This document shows, piece after piece, positions 15,343-23,183 of a stretch of DNA of 27,638 nt. Source of the DNA: an uncultured Dehalococcoidales bacterium (GTDB lineage Bacteria > Chloroflexota > Dehalococcoidia > UBA1151 > UBA1328); assembly GCA_905614375.1 (NCBI GenBank), contig CAJQSP010000072.1, forward strand, positions 1 to 27,638, in the 5' to 3' direction. A model generated the notes under the pieces. The model made no database searches. It was not told the DNA's origin and saw only the letters and a program-made list of their open reading frames with translations. Position numbers and translations under genes: made by a program. Position 1 is the stretch's first letter. Each line of letters starts with the position of its first letter.

Positions 15343-16329
15343 ATGCCTCAACACATCGCAGCCAACGACCCACGCCTCACTTGGGCGGGCGTTATATCGA
15401 CTGAAGTGTCCAACGAGTGGGTCATGCCATGGCGCATTCAGCACCAAGAACGAGAGCTATACGATAGCGAGCTAGCTCTTCGCGCAGCGATGGCCGCCGG
15501 CGTACGTGTAACGTTCCAGAGTGACACGACCACCATCGAAGGCACATGTAATTTGTTCGAAGAACGAGGTCAAATTGACCTAGTGGTCGATGACAAATTG
15601 GTGGCGTCGGTCAACCTTGCAAACCAGTCGGCGTTCCGATTCGAAAATCTTGCTTCCGGAACCAAAAACATCGAACTATGGCTTCCGCAGTTTGGTGAAA
15701 CCCGACTCATTGGTTTCAGGATTGATGTTGAAGCGGAAATACTAGCAACGCCTAAGTCGACCGCTAAAAAGTGGATCACCTACGGAAGCTCGATTTCACA
15801 ATGCAAAACCGCAGATTCACCAACCAAAACGTGGCCAGCAATCGTCGCTCGAACCCGTGGATATGATCTACGGTGTCTCGGTTTCGGCGGTCAGTGCCAT
15901 CTCGATCCAATGATCGCCCGGGTGATCCGAGATAGCGAAGCCGACCTCATATCTATGTGCCTAGGCATCAACATATACGGCTCGGGATCGCTCAATCAGC
16001 GAACGTTCTACCCAAGCATATTGGGATTCGCTCAGATCGTGCGCGAAAAACACCCAACAACACCGATAGTCCTTATTTCACCAATCTACTCACCGGGAAG
16101 AGAAACCGAACTCAACGACGTTGGTTTCTCGCTTAGGCACATGCGAGACGAAGTAAAACGTGCATATGAGACCTTGAAAGCGCACGGCGACGAAAACATA
16201 ATCTACGTAAACGGCCTCGACGTTTTCGGCTCCGACAAGGCCCATCTACTGCCGGACGACCTCCACCCCAACAACGAAGGCTACGAAATCATGGCAAGCA
16301 ACCTACTAGGGCTGCTCCCAAGGATCTAA
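15343..16329 (+). CDS. SGNH/GDSL hydrolase, carbohydrate-esterase type
   Basis: 328 aa. Residues 1-135 look like a beta-rich N-terminal domain. From 145 the SGNH core appears: block I TYGSSIS with likely nucleophile Ser150, block II Gly182 (LGFGGQC), block III Asn210 (LGIN), and block V DDLHPNN with Asp306 and His308 completing the triad. Two-domain proteins of this build deacylate sugars or polyketides (for example SsfX3-like and acetylxylan-type esterases). No signal peptide is seen, so it is probably cytoplasmic. ATG 15343 lacks a clear ribosome site. Together with the sugar-acid genes downstream it fits removal of acyl groups from imported carbohydrate. Confidence 0.88.
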   Translation: MPQHIAANDPRLTWAGVISTEVSNEWVMPWRIQHQERELYDSELALRAAMAAGVRVTFQSDTTTIEGTCNLFEERGQIDLVVDDKLVASVNLANQSAFRFENLASGTKNIELWLPQFGETRLIGFRIDVEAEILATPKSTAKKWITYGSSISQCKTADSPTKTWPAIVARTRGYDLRCLGFGGQCHLDPMIARVIRDSEADLISMCLGINIYGSGSLNQRTFYPSILGFAQIVREKHPTTPIVLISPIYSPGRETELNDVGFSLRHMRDEVKRAYETLKAHGDENIIYVNGLDVFGSDKAHLLPDDLHPNNEGYEIMASNLLGLLPRI

Positions 16330-16369
16330 CAACAACGTCGCTGCACTAAAAGAAACCCGTCAGCGCCGG

Positions 16370-16504
16370 TCAGTCGTGCGGATGATCAATGTTGTTGATG
16401 CTGTGCCAAATGCGCCATTGCTTCATCCCATAGGGTTTGTACAAGTTCAAGTACTTCCGCACATCACCACAGTACCACCGCCCATCTTCGGGGCAATTCC
16501 GTGG
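16370..16504 (-). pseudogene. Coding-like 44-residue fragment, aromatic-rich
   Basis: On the minus strand, an open frame between TAA (16507-16505) and TGA (16372-16370) reads PRNCPEDGRWYCGDVRKYLN and then LYKPYGMKQWRIWHSINNID-HPHD. It has three Trp, four Tyr and balanced charges, which is unlike random sequence. No ATG precedes the conserved-looking part; a GTG at 16462 would give a 30-residue peptide. It follows the antiporter stop by about 70 bp on the same strand. It may be a decayed gene end or a real small protein with an unusual start. I do not recognise the family. Confidence 0.35.
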
Positions 16505-16574
16505 TTAAAAACACCACACACATACACAATCGATTCGAACACTTCGCCCAAGAAACCACTCACAAAAATACGGA

Positions 16575-18401
16575 CTAGTCGCCCGCTGAAGCACTACCGT
16601 CAGTCGGATGCGGCGTCTGATCTCGACCCTGAGCATCGCCCAGCATAGTTCGTCTAAACGTGCGGTCCATCTGTGAATGGATCTTCATCGCCAAAGTAGC
16701 TGTCGCGGCAACACTTAGCGCCATCACAAGTGCAGAAACTGGCGACGTCAAATCGGCGATGGACATCATCTGCAACAACTGCATTACAAGCCATACACCT
16801 ATGACCATCATAAGAATGCTCACAGATCCCACGCTGATAGCCTCAGCCGCGCTCAACCGATTCGTCATATTGAAACGAATACACGCCCGGCGTGCAAAAA
16901 CAGTGCCGAGATCCGACAACAAGCGCCAAATTACTATTGCCGCAGGCACGGCGAGCGTAACAACAGCAGCAATCACAGCTGCACTGACCAAGTCTTCAGA
17001 AATACCAATATCTACAGCCAAACTCGTTCCCGCGTTCGATATCAACATTCCAGCAACTATTACCAGCCCAATGATTCCGAAACTCACAGCGGCCGATCGC
17101 ACACCCCGAACGAAATTATGCGGGGCAGGTTTTGCGGGAGCCATCGAGCGACGAGCAGTCGCTATCTTCGATGAAAATGACGATGCCTCGGTCTTTACTC
17201 TGGAAGGCATCAATCGACCAACTAACGATCCGATTACGCGATGTGAATTGAACACCAGCGGATACAAAAACGATGACATCACTGTGCTGATCGTGACGAC
17301 CGGATATAGCTGCGATCCAATGGCGGCATGCTCACTACCCGATCGAGCAATCGCCAGAGAAAATTCCCCCAACTGCGGCATCCCCGTGCCCACTCGCAAG
17401 GCAGTGTCGCCATCATGACCCGTCAGGAATGTTCCGACCGTTGCAGCCAAGACTTTACCGACTAACAGCACTCCAGTGACGATCAGTGCTGTGCCGAAGT
17501 ATTCAGGTACGTCAGCCATGTTCACAAGCATGCCGATCGAAACGAAAAATAATGCGGCGAACACGTCCCGAACAGGCGAAATGAGTCGAGCGATCTGCTC
17601 TCGATGTCGAGTATCACCAAGTACGGTCCCAATTAGAAACGCCCCGGCTCCAGCCGACAAGCCCATCTCACGGGCAAGAAGACCCACTCCGAAACACATT
17701 CCCAAACTACCGATCAACAGCGTTTCACGAGATTTCAAATAGTCCAATAAATCCATCAGCCGAGGAGCAAGAAGCGTCCCGAACACCAAAGCTCCAACTG
17801 CAAATACGGCCATCTTGATTACGATAGGCCAAACCTGAACAGCTCCACTTGATTCTTGGTTCGCGTAGCCCGAGAAAACCGCGAGAAGAACTACAGCGAC
17901 GAAGTCTTCGACCACAAGAATTCCAACTATCAACTGCCCACGCAGCGACATCAACTGTCCGTTTGCTCTGAGCATCTGAACCAACACTGCCGAACTAGAA
18001 AAGGCCAACGCAGCACCGAGATAAACCGATGTTGTAGACGTCCATCCAAGCGCTCTACCCAAGTAATACCCAAGTGAAATCATCGCCGCTATCTCGACGG
18101 CGCCTATGAGCACTACTCGAAATCCGATTTTACGAATTCGCTCCCAGCCGAACTCCACTCCGATAGCGAACAGCAATACGACAAGCCCAACTTCGGCGAC
18201 CAGTGAAACGGTCTCGGTATCAGATACAAATCTCCCTCCAAGTGCGAACGGACCAACGAGCATGCCCGCGAGGAGATAGCCGAGTATCGGTGGCTGCCGA
18301 ATCAAACGGAAAAGTATCAAGGCCGCTGCTGCTGCGACCATGATTAACGCGAAATCTCTTACAAAGTCTCCTGAATGCACATCTTCATAGTAGAAAAACA
18401 C
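16575..18401 (-). CDS. CPA2-type cation:proton antiporter (Kef-like), without RCK domain
   Basis: 608 aa. Residues 15-400 form the Na+/H+ exchanger fold: QPPILGYLLAGMLVGP (36-51), LLFAIGVEF, AFSSSAVLVQML (133-144), GILVVEDFVAVVLLAVF with the Glu165-Asp166 motif, then GAGAFLIGTVLGDT and LFFVSIGML. Kef and related proteins normally end in a cytoplasmic TrkA-N/RCK regulatory domain. Here a basic linker (about 410-445) leads instead to four or so further membrane helices (450-585). It should exchange K+ or Na+ for protons across the inner membrane. The start is GTG 18401; GTG 18380 is an alternative, and neither has a strong ribosome site. Confidence 0.9.
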   Translation of the reverse strand: MFFYYEDVHSGDFVRDFALIMVAAAAALILFRLIRQPPILGYLLAGMLVGPFALGGRFVSDTETVSLVAEVGLVVLLFAIGVEFGWERIRKIGFRVVLIGAVEIAAMISLGYYLGRALGWTSTTSVYLGAALAFSSSAVLVQMLRANGQLMSLRGQLIVGILVVEDFVAVVLLAVFSGYANQESSGAVQVWPIVIKMAVFAVGALVFGTLLAPRLMDLLDYLKSRETLLIGSLGMCFGVGLLAREMGLSAGAGAFLIGTVLGDTRHREQIARLISPVRDVFAALFFVSIGMLVNMADVPEYFGTALIVTGVLLVGKVLAATVGTFLTGHDGDTALRVGTGMPQLGEFSLAIARSGSEHAAIGSQLYPVVTISTVMSSFLYPLVFNSHRVIGSLVGRLMPSRVKTEASSFSSKIATARRSMAPAKPAPHNFVRGVRSAAVSFGIIGLVIVAGMLISNAGTSLAVDIGISEDLVSAAVIAAVVTLAVPAAIVIWRLLSDLGTVFARRACIRFNMTNRLSAAEAISVGSVSILMMVIGVWLVMQLLQMMSIADLTSPVSALVMALSVAATATLAMKIHSQMDRTFRRTMLGDAQGRDQTPHPTDGSASAGD

Positions 18402-18652
18402 CTTAGAAATTTCGACAATCCTGAGAACAGGATTTCAAGAGTTATGCAATCTCAACAAGGACAATGCCGTGAAGAAGTTGTTAATACGTATTCAATCAAC
18501 ATCTTTAACCCAACGTTTCACACGACAAATAGTGAGTTAACTACAAATCAAAATTGTCGCCCAAAATTGCCCGATTTTCGCCAATTACTCCAAGTCAATC
18601 GTTATGATTCGACACATAACTTTTCTCGAAATATCCCGCTAGGAGATCAACC

Positions 18653-19432
18653 ATGAAGGTTTTAGTAACAGGCTCATCAGGACTAATCGGATCAATGCTG
18701 GTCAACGCCCTATCAGATATTTTTGAGATTTCCGCTCTTGACGCACGAAAATTAGAGCACGCACCTGATGTACCAACCCTAATTGCCGACGGCTCGGACT
18801 ACGACACCATGTCGAAAGCCTTTGCCGGTGTCGACGCGGTGATTCACCTTGCAGCCAACGCCCCTGTCGAAACGCCTTGGCCAGATGTTCTGAAGAACAA
18901 CATTTCAGCTACCCACAACGTGTACGAAGCCGCTCGACAAAACGGGGTGAAACGAGTGGTGTTCGCCAGTTCAAATCATGCTGTTGGTAATTTTGAAATG
19001 GACAAGCCCTACAGCAAAATACGAGTTGGTGACTACGAAGGGCTCACTCCTGGTGGTTTCAAGATGATCGATCACAATGTGCCAGTCCGACCCGACTCCG
19101 ATTACGGTGTAAGCAAAGTGTTTGGAGAGGCAACAGGTCGCTATTACCACGAGCACTTCGGACTTGAAGTCGCCTGCTTACGAATTGGCACAGTTAACCC
19201 GCAGAACAGTCCAAAAGGGCCCCAAGCTCGTCCCGAAGGTTCAGTTAGAACGCTGGCGACTTGGCTGAGTCACCGTGATCTGGCCCAACTGGTCACACAA
19301 TGCATCACTCAACCATTAGGGTTCGAGATTTTCTACGGAGTTTCCAACAACACTTGGCGTTTCTGGGATACCGACCACGCCAAGAAAACAGTCGGATACG
19401 CACCGCTAGATAACGGCGAAGATTACCGATAG
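18653..19432 (+). CDS. NAD-dependent epimerase/dehydratase, uronate-dehydrogenase-like
   Basis: 259 aa, an extended short-chain dehydrogenase. Visible features are the glycine loop TGSSGLIG (6-13), Asp30 after beta-2 (LDARK, NAD preference), LAANAPVETPW (67-77), ASSNHAVG (105-112) and the catalytic Tyr151-x3-Lys155 (DYGVSK). The short C-terminus, ASSNHAVG and RIGTVNP resemble uronate dehydrogenases, which oxidise galacturonate or glucuronate to aldarolactone. AGGAGAT (18641-18647) sits six bases before the ATG. The enolase-superfamily dehydratase downstream acts on sugar acids, so the two may share a route. Substrate is inference. Confidence 0.88.
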   Translation: MKVLVTGSSGLIGSMLVNALSDIFEISALDARKLEHAPDVPTLIADGSDYDTMSKAFAGVDAVIHLAANAPVETPWPDVLKNNISATHNVYEAARQNGVKRVVFASSNHAVGNFEMDKPYSKIRVGDYEGLTPGGFKMIDHNVPVRPDSDYGVSKVFGEATGRYYHEHFGLEVACLRIGTVNPQNSPKGPQARPEGSVRTLATWLSHRDLAQLVTQCITQPLGFEIFYGVSNNTWRFWDTDHAKKTVGYAPLDNGEDYR

Positions 19433-19484
19433 AACGACTTTTAGGCACCTCTCGACGATAAGGGACTAGAGATTAAGAATTGCT

Positions 19485-20642
19485 CTAGTCCTGATTGTCG
19501 GATTTCGGCTCTTTGTCCCTGCCATCAATAATCGGACCATCTGTGTTTACGCGAGGATTTGGTCGATTCTCGCCCTTGCCGTCAATTCGTGGACCGTCAG
19601 TATTCACGCGACGTCGTGCGTCACGTTCTCCACCACCGTCACGCCTTGGCCCGCGAGAATCGCCGCCTCGGCCGTCACGTCTTGGTCCGCTTGAGTAACC
19701 GCCACGATCATCACGACGTGGGCCACGAGAATCACCACCGCGATCGTCACGCCTTGGGCCGCTTGAGTAACCACCACGATCATCACGACGTGGACCACGA
19801 GAATCGCCGCCTCGGTCGTCACGTCTTGGACCGCTTGAGTAACCACCACCGCAGTCGTCACGACGTGAGCCGTGCGAATCGATGCCTCGCTCGTCTAGAT
19901 CATCACGTCTTGGTGCTCGAAATTCTCGTCCACGATCGTCGGTACGTGAACCACGCCACTCATTGCCGTGTTCACCCCGTGAGTCGTCTATTCGATCATC
20001 GCGACCTGAGCCACGCTGTTCGTCATCATCTCCGCCGCGGTCTCTTGGTTTTCCAGGTCGACCACCGTCATTCGGAATCTCGCTACGGTAACGTCCGGTC
20101 GGTGACCTTCGATTGCCGAAGTTTGAATCAGCCGACTCGCCACGATCGACAATTCGGCTCCTCGAAGTCGTAGTGCGATGGTCTGAACGTTCTTCGCTGT
20201 CGTCATCGTTACTTGGTGGGCGACGACGTGCCTGAGCCAATTCTTCGAGTCGTTCTAGCCCAACCTCTGTACCCATCGTTCGCCCGATGCCCGTATATCG
20301 AGCAGCACCCTGGTTCACCAGCTGAGCCATCTTCGCCCGTGCAGTCGCCGGATCAATGTTCCGGAACCAACGAGCGATCATGAGATAACACAACTCCAAC
20401 GGAGTCAGGCTCTCTTCGGTACCAACCAGTACATACAGCACACGGTCGCCCGCGCTCTTCAACTCTCTGAAAGCAGGAGCCGACGGAATCATTCCCGTCA
20501 GATCCCAAGCTTCGAGAATCCACTCTTTTTCCTCATCCGACAACCGGTTCCAAGCGCGCAGGCGCTTCGTCTCAAGGTCGAGTGATTGACCGGGTTGATG
20601 AGGGACTGAGGTTAAATCTATATTGTGAACAATTTCGGGCAT
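19485..20642 (-). CDS. Unknown protein with long Arg/Gly/Asp-rich (RGG) repeat tail
   Basis: 385 aa. Residues 1-140 look folded and helical (DEEKEWILEAWDLTG, LTPLELCYLMIARWFRNIDP, GLERLEELAQARRR); I do not recognise the family. Residues 141-385 are low-complexity, rich in Arg, Gly, Asp and Ser. Five 12-residue units at 271-330 alternate GPRRDDRGGDSR and GPRRDDRGGYSS. The end repeats VNTDGP-x-IDG twice (346-355, 365-374). RGG tails bind RNA and can drive condensates in many organisms; the alternation of Arg with Asp here makes a mixed-charge polymer. ATG 20642; a single gene, convergent with the uronate-dehydrogenase-like gene. Replication slippage in the repeats is likely to vary its length. 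Confidence 0.8.
   Translation of the reverse strand: MPEIVHNIDLTSVPHQPGQSLDLETKRLRAWNRLSDEEKEWILEAWDLTGMIPSAPAFRELKSAGDRVLYVLVGTEESLTPLELCYLMIARWFRNIDPATARAKMAQLVNQGAARYTGIGRTMGTEVGLERLEELAQARRRPPSNDDDSEERSDHRTTTSRSRIVDRGESADSNFGNRRSPTGRYRSEIPNDGGRPGKPRDRGGDDDEQRGSGRDDRIDDSRGEHGNEWRGSRTDDRGREFRAPRRDDLDERGIDSHGSRRDDCGGGYSSGPRRDDRGGDSRGPRRDDRGGYSSGPRRDDRGGDSRGPRRDDRGGYSSGPRRDGRGGDSRGPRRDGGGERDARRRVNTDGPRIDGKGENRPNPRVNTDGPIIDGRDKEPKSDNQD
19653..19832 (-). repeat. Five 36-bp coding tandem repeats (72-bp higher-order unit)
   Basis: Five consecutive 36-base units encode GPRRDDRGG plus alternately DSR and YSS, so the true period is 72 bp. Degenerate units flank both sides (about 19620-19870). The frame is kept throughout and there are no spacers, so it is not a CRISPR array. 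Confidence 0.93.
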
Positions 20643-20701
20643 CGTTCAATGATGAACGCGATATTCACCCACAACAAGCACAAATTGTTAAAGCGACCAA
20701 C

Positions 20702-20791
20702 GCCTCCCCCCCGGATCGAGGAAGCTAGAGGGGGGGGCTGCGCTCTGGAGCCGAGTCATCCGATGACGACGAGCGCGACTAACGCAAATGC
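20702..20791. repeat. GC-hairpin dispersed repeat, copy A
   Basis: A run of CCTCCCCCCC (20703-20712) can pair with G8 (20730-20737). The core GATCGAGGAAGCTAGAGGGG is followed 38 bases later by GCGACTAACGCAAATGC (20775-20791). Copy B at 23114-23180 has the same two blocks (core 3 differences, tail 15 of 17 matches). The copy lies in the divergent gap between the RGG protein and the ROK kinase, where it could also influence expression. Confidence 0.6.
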
Positions 20792-20854
20792 GACTCATGA
20801 CCAAGTCACGCTAGTCACGCCCGGAGCAATAACCTAACTGCTACCATCTCGACC

Positions 20855-21829
20855 GTGACCACTTCAAATATCCAGTTCGCACTCGCCGCCGACATTGGCG
20901 GAACAAACATCCGGGCCGCCCTCATCGACTCCGAAGGTCGAATGACAGGCCGCGGATCGATCAACACAGAACCCGAAAGAGGAATCGAGGATGCCAGCGA
21001 TCGTCTGGCCAAACTCCTCAAAGCCGCTCTCGCTACTGCACCAACCGGAGCTGAAATCGTCGGCGTAGGAGTTTCGACAGCAGGCCCAATTCGCCCCGCC
21101 ACCGGAACCTATAATCACCCACCGAATTTACCCGGATGGCACGATAAAACGATGAAACCCCGGCTTGCTGACACGATGTCGCTACCTGTTTGGGTTGGGC
21201 ACGACGCAACACTCGCAGCCCTCGCTGAAACACGATTCGGCGATCATGTCGGTGCAGAAAATCTTGTTTACGTAACCATCAGTACCGGCGTAGGTGGCGG
21301 AATTATCGCTAACAGCGAAATGGTAACCGGATCATCCGGAGGAGCCGGTGAAGTCGGCCACCTCTCAGTTAGAACCGGAGCCTACAAATGCAACGTCGGC
21401 TGCGACGGCTGCTTCGAGGGCAACGCTTCAGGACCCGCCATCGCCCGCACCGCCCGAGATCGCTGGACCGGAAAAGGCACACTTGCCGATCTTGCCGATG
21501 GCGACCCTCAAAACATCACTTCAAGAATGGTCTTCGATGCCGCCGACGATGGCGATCCAGTGGCAAAAAAAGTGGTCGATCTAACAATTGAAAACGTAGC
21601 TATTGGACTCGGATCGCTGCTCAACGTATTCAATCCCGAAGCCCTAGTAATTGGCGGCGGCGTGGTTCAAGGCCTACAACGACACTGGGATCGCCTTCAA
21701 GAGTCTGTCATCGACCACTCGCTACCCGGCTACGGCGGATCAATCCCGCTAACCGCAACCCGACTAGGCGACGACGTCAGCCTCCTAGGCGCAGCCCAAC
21801 TAGCCTTCCGCCAAGCCCGCCGACAGTAA
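20855..21829 (+). CDS. ROK-family sugar kinase (glucokinase-like)
   Basis: 324 aa. It has the ATP phosphate loop DIGGTNIRAALID (13-25), TAGPI (75-79), NLPGW (91-95) for the sugar, the catalytic Asp117 (VGHDATLAALAE) and STGVGGGII (143-151). The zinc signature is His169 with Cys179, Cys183 and Cys186, then Glu188 (GHLSV...CNVGCDGCFEG); the usual CxCGxxGC spacing is slightly changed. ROK enzymes phosphorylate glucose, N-acetylated hexosamines, fructose or related sugars; no DNA-binding domain precedes it, so it is not a repressor. The start is GTG 20855, fixed by the family N-terminus, without an obvious ribosome site. Confidence 0.93.
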   Translation: MTTSNIQFALAADIGGTNIRAALIDSEGRMTGRGSINTEPERGIEDASDRLAKLLKAALATAPTGAEIVGVGVSTAGPIRPATGTYNHPPNLPGWHDKTMKPRLADTMSLPVWVGHDATLAALAETRFGDHVGAENLVYVTISTGVGGGIIANSEMVTGSSGGAGEVGHLSVRTGAYKCNVGCDGCFEGNASGPAIARTARDRWTGKGTLADLADGDPQNITSRMVFDAADDGDPVAKKVVDLTIENVAIGLGSLLNVFNPEALVIGGGVVQGLQRHWDRLQESVIDHSLPGYGGSIPLTATRLGDDVSLLGAAQLAFRQARRQ

Positions 21830-21940
21830 TAGTTCGCACACGAACTCCAATCGGCGTAATCCAGTACTTGATTCAACATCACCAACTGCTAAGAAGTGCG
21901 TACCACCAACCTCTAAACCGATCAAGGAACTCACTCAAAT

Positions 21941-23113
21941 ATGAAAATCACCAACGTCCGAGCCTACGTGGTCGAACCCTTCACCTGGGAATGGGCTGGA
22001 ATCACCAGACCACTTCGCTGGATGTTCCTGCGAATCGACACCGATGAAGGAATCACCGGCTGGGGCGAGGGAAGTTCGTTCCCACACCACGGTTCCGAAA
22101 TGGTCGGACTGGGTGCACTTGCAGCCAAAGAATTGCTGATCGGCGAAGACCCTACAAACATTGAAGTTATCTGGCAAAAAATGTTCCGACGTCACACCTC
22201 CGTTGGCGCACGGGGCATCACCTCGGCCGTAGTAAGCGCTGTGGATATCTCACTCTGGGACATCATAGGAAAAGCTGCTGGAAAGCCCGTCTACGAACTG
22301 CTCGGCGGCAAAATGCGTGACGACGTAGACATGTATGCCAATGGTTGGTTCGACAATTGCGTGACTCCCGAGCAATACGCAAATGCTGCCCGAAACGTAG
22401 TCCTGCCCGCTGGGCACACCGCCCTAAAGTTCGATCCGTTCCCAGAACACGAAGATGGTTTTCTCTCTGGCGGACTAACCGAAGAAGGCACCGAAAAAGC
22501 CTCCAATATCGTCACCGCAGTTCGTGAAGTTGTCGGCCACAATCATGAAATATTGATCGACGCTCACGGTCGCTTTAACGTGCCTACAGCTGTTCGGCTC
22601 GGCAATCGATTATTCGAAGAATCCAACATCGGTTGGTTTGAAGAACCAGTACCCGCCGAAAGCAATGCAGCCTTAGAACTCGTTCGACCGCAGTTGAACG
22701 CACCAATCAGCGTTGGTGAACGATTATTCACCCGTTTCGACTTCGTAGAAATATTCGAAAAACGACTAACCGACTACGTCATGCCTGACATTTGTTTGGC
22801 CGGCGGCATCTCCGAAATGCGCAAGATCGCCAACATGGCCGAGGCATATCACCTGCCGTTTAGCCCACACAACGCCCAGGGAACTTTGCAGATCGTTTCT
22901 GGTGCGCAACTCTGCATGACGTTGCCGAACTTCTACCGACTTGAACACGCAATGACCCACATATCGGGCTATAACCGCTTCCTAACCGAACCGCTCAATT
23001 TCCACGACGGCAAACTGACGTTGTCCGACAAACCAGGACTCGGGGTAGAAATGGATGTCGACGAAATCGAACGATCATCCATAGAAATCAAGTGGCCGGA
23101 AAACCTAAACTGA
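21941..23113 (+). CDS. Enolase-superfamily (mandelate racemase/muconate lactonizing) sugar-acid dehydratase
   Basis: 390 aa, normal for galactonate-dehydratase-like members. The N-terminal capping domain includes GITGWGEGS (37-45). The barrel carries Lys163 (ALKFD), the metal or acid-base site DAHGRFN (207-213, Asp207 and His209), Glu234 or 235 (WFEEPV), Glu260 (SVGERL) and His310 (SPHNAQG). The His310 plus Asp207/His209 pattern matches galactonate or gluconate dehydratases, which turn an aldonate into a 2-keto-3-deoxy acid. ATG 21941 has AAGGA twelve bases upstream. It is 111 bp after the ROK kinase, so an operon is possible. The exact sugar acid cannot be read. Confidence 0.92.
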   Translation: MKITNVRAYVVEPFTWEWAGITRPLRWMFLRIDTDEGITGWGEGSSFPHHGSEMVGLGALAAKELLIGEDPTNIEVIWQKMFRRHTSVGARGITSAVVSAVDISLWDIIGKAAGKPVYELLGGKMRDDVDMYANGWFDNCVTPEQYANAARNVVLPAGHTALKFDPFPEHEDGFLSGGLTEEGTEKASNIVTAVREVVGHNHEILIDAHGRFNVPTAVRLGNRLFEESNIGWFEEPVPAESNAALELVRPQLNAPISVGERLFTRFDFVEIFEKRLTDYVMPDICLAGGISEMRKIANMAEAYHLPFSPHNAQGTLQIVSGAQLCMTLPNFYRLEHAMTHISGYNRFLTEPLNFHDGKLTLSDKPGLGVEMDVDEIERSSIEIKWPENLN

Positions 23114-23180
23114 TCCTCCCCCTGATCGGGGGAGTTAGAGGGGGAGACCGCTACAAACGCACTGCGACTAACGCTAACGC
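23114..23180. repeat. GC-hairpin dispersed repeat, copy B, also a likely bidirectional terminator
   Basis: CTCCCCC (23116-23122) and GGGGGAG (23128-23134) form a perfect 7-bp stem with a five-base TGATC loop, right after the dehydratase stop. GTTAGAGGGGGAG follows and can pair alternatively. The tail GCGACTAACGCTAACGC (23164-23180) matches copy A at 15 of 17. The element fills the whole gap between two convergent genes, so it probably ends both transcripts. No T-run follows the stem. Confidence 0.62.
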
Positions 23181-23183
23181 CCT

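Noticed and set aside
16660..17418. 252-codon plus-strand frame.
   Set aside because: It lies wholly opposite the antiporter gene, whose membrane motifs are unmistakable.
19653..19832. Regular 36-bp periodicity resembling a CRISPR array.
   Set aside because: Units are directly adjacent without spacers and keep a protein frame.
19559..20173. Long plus-strand frame (204 codons) rich in His, Arg and Asp.
   Set aside because: It is the antisense reading of the RGG-repeat gene; low-complexity repeats keep opposite frames open.
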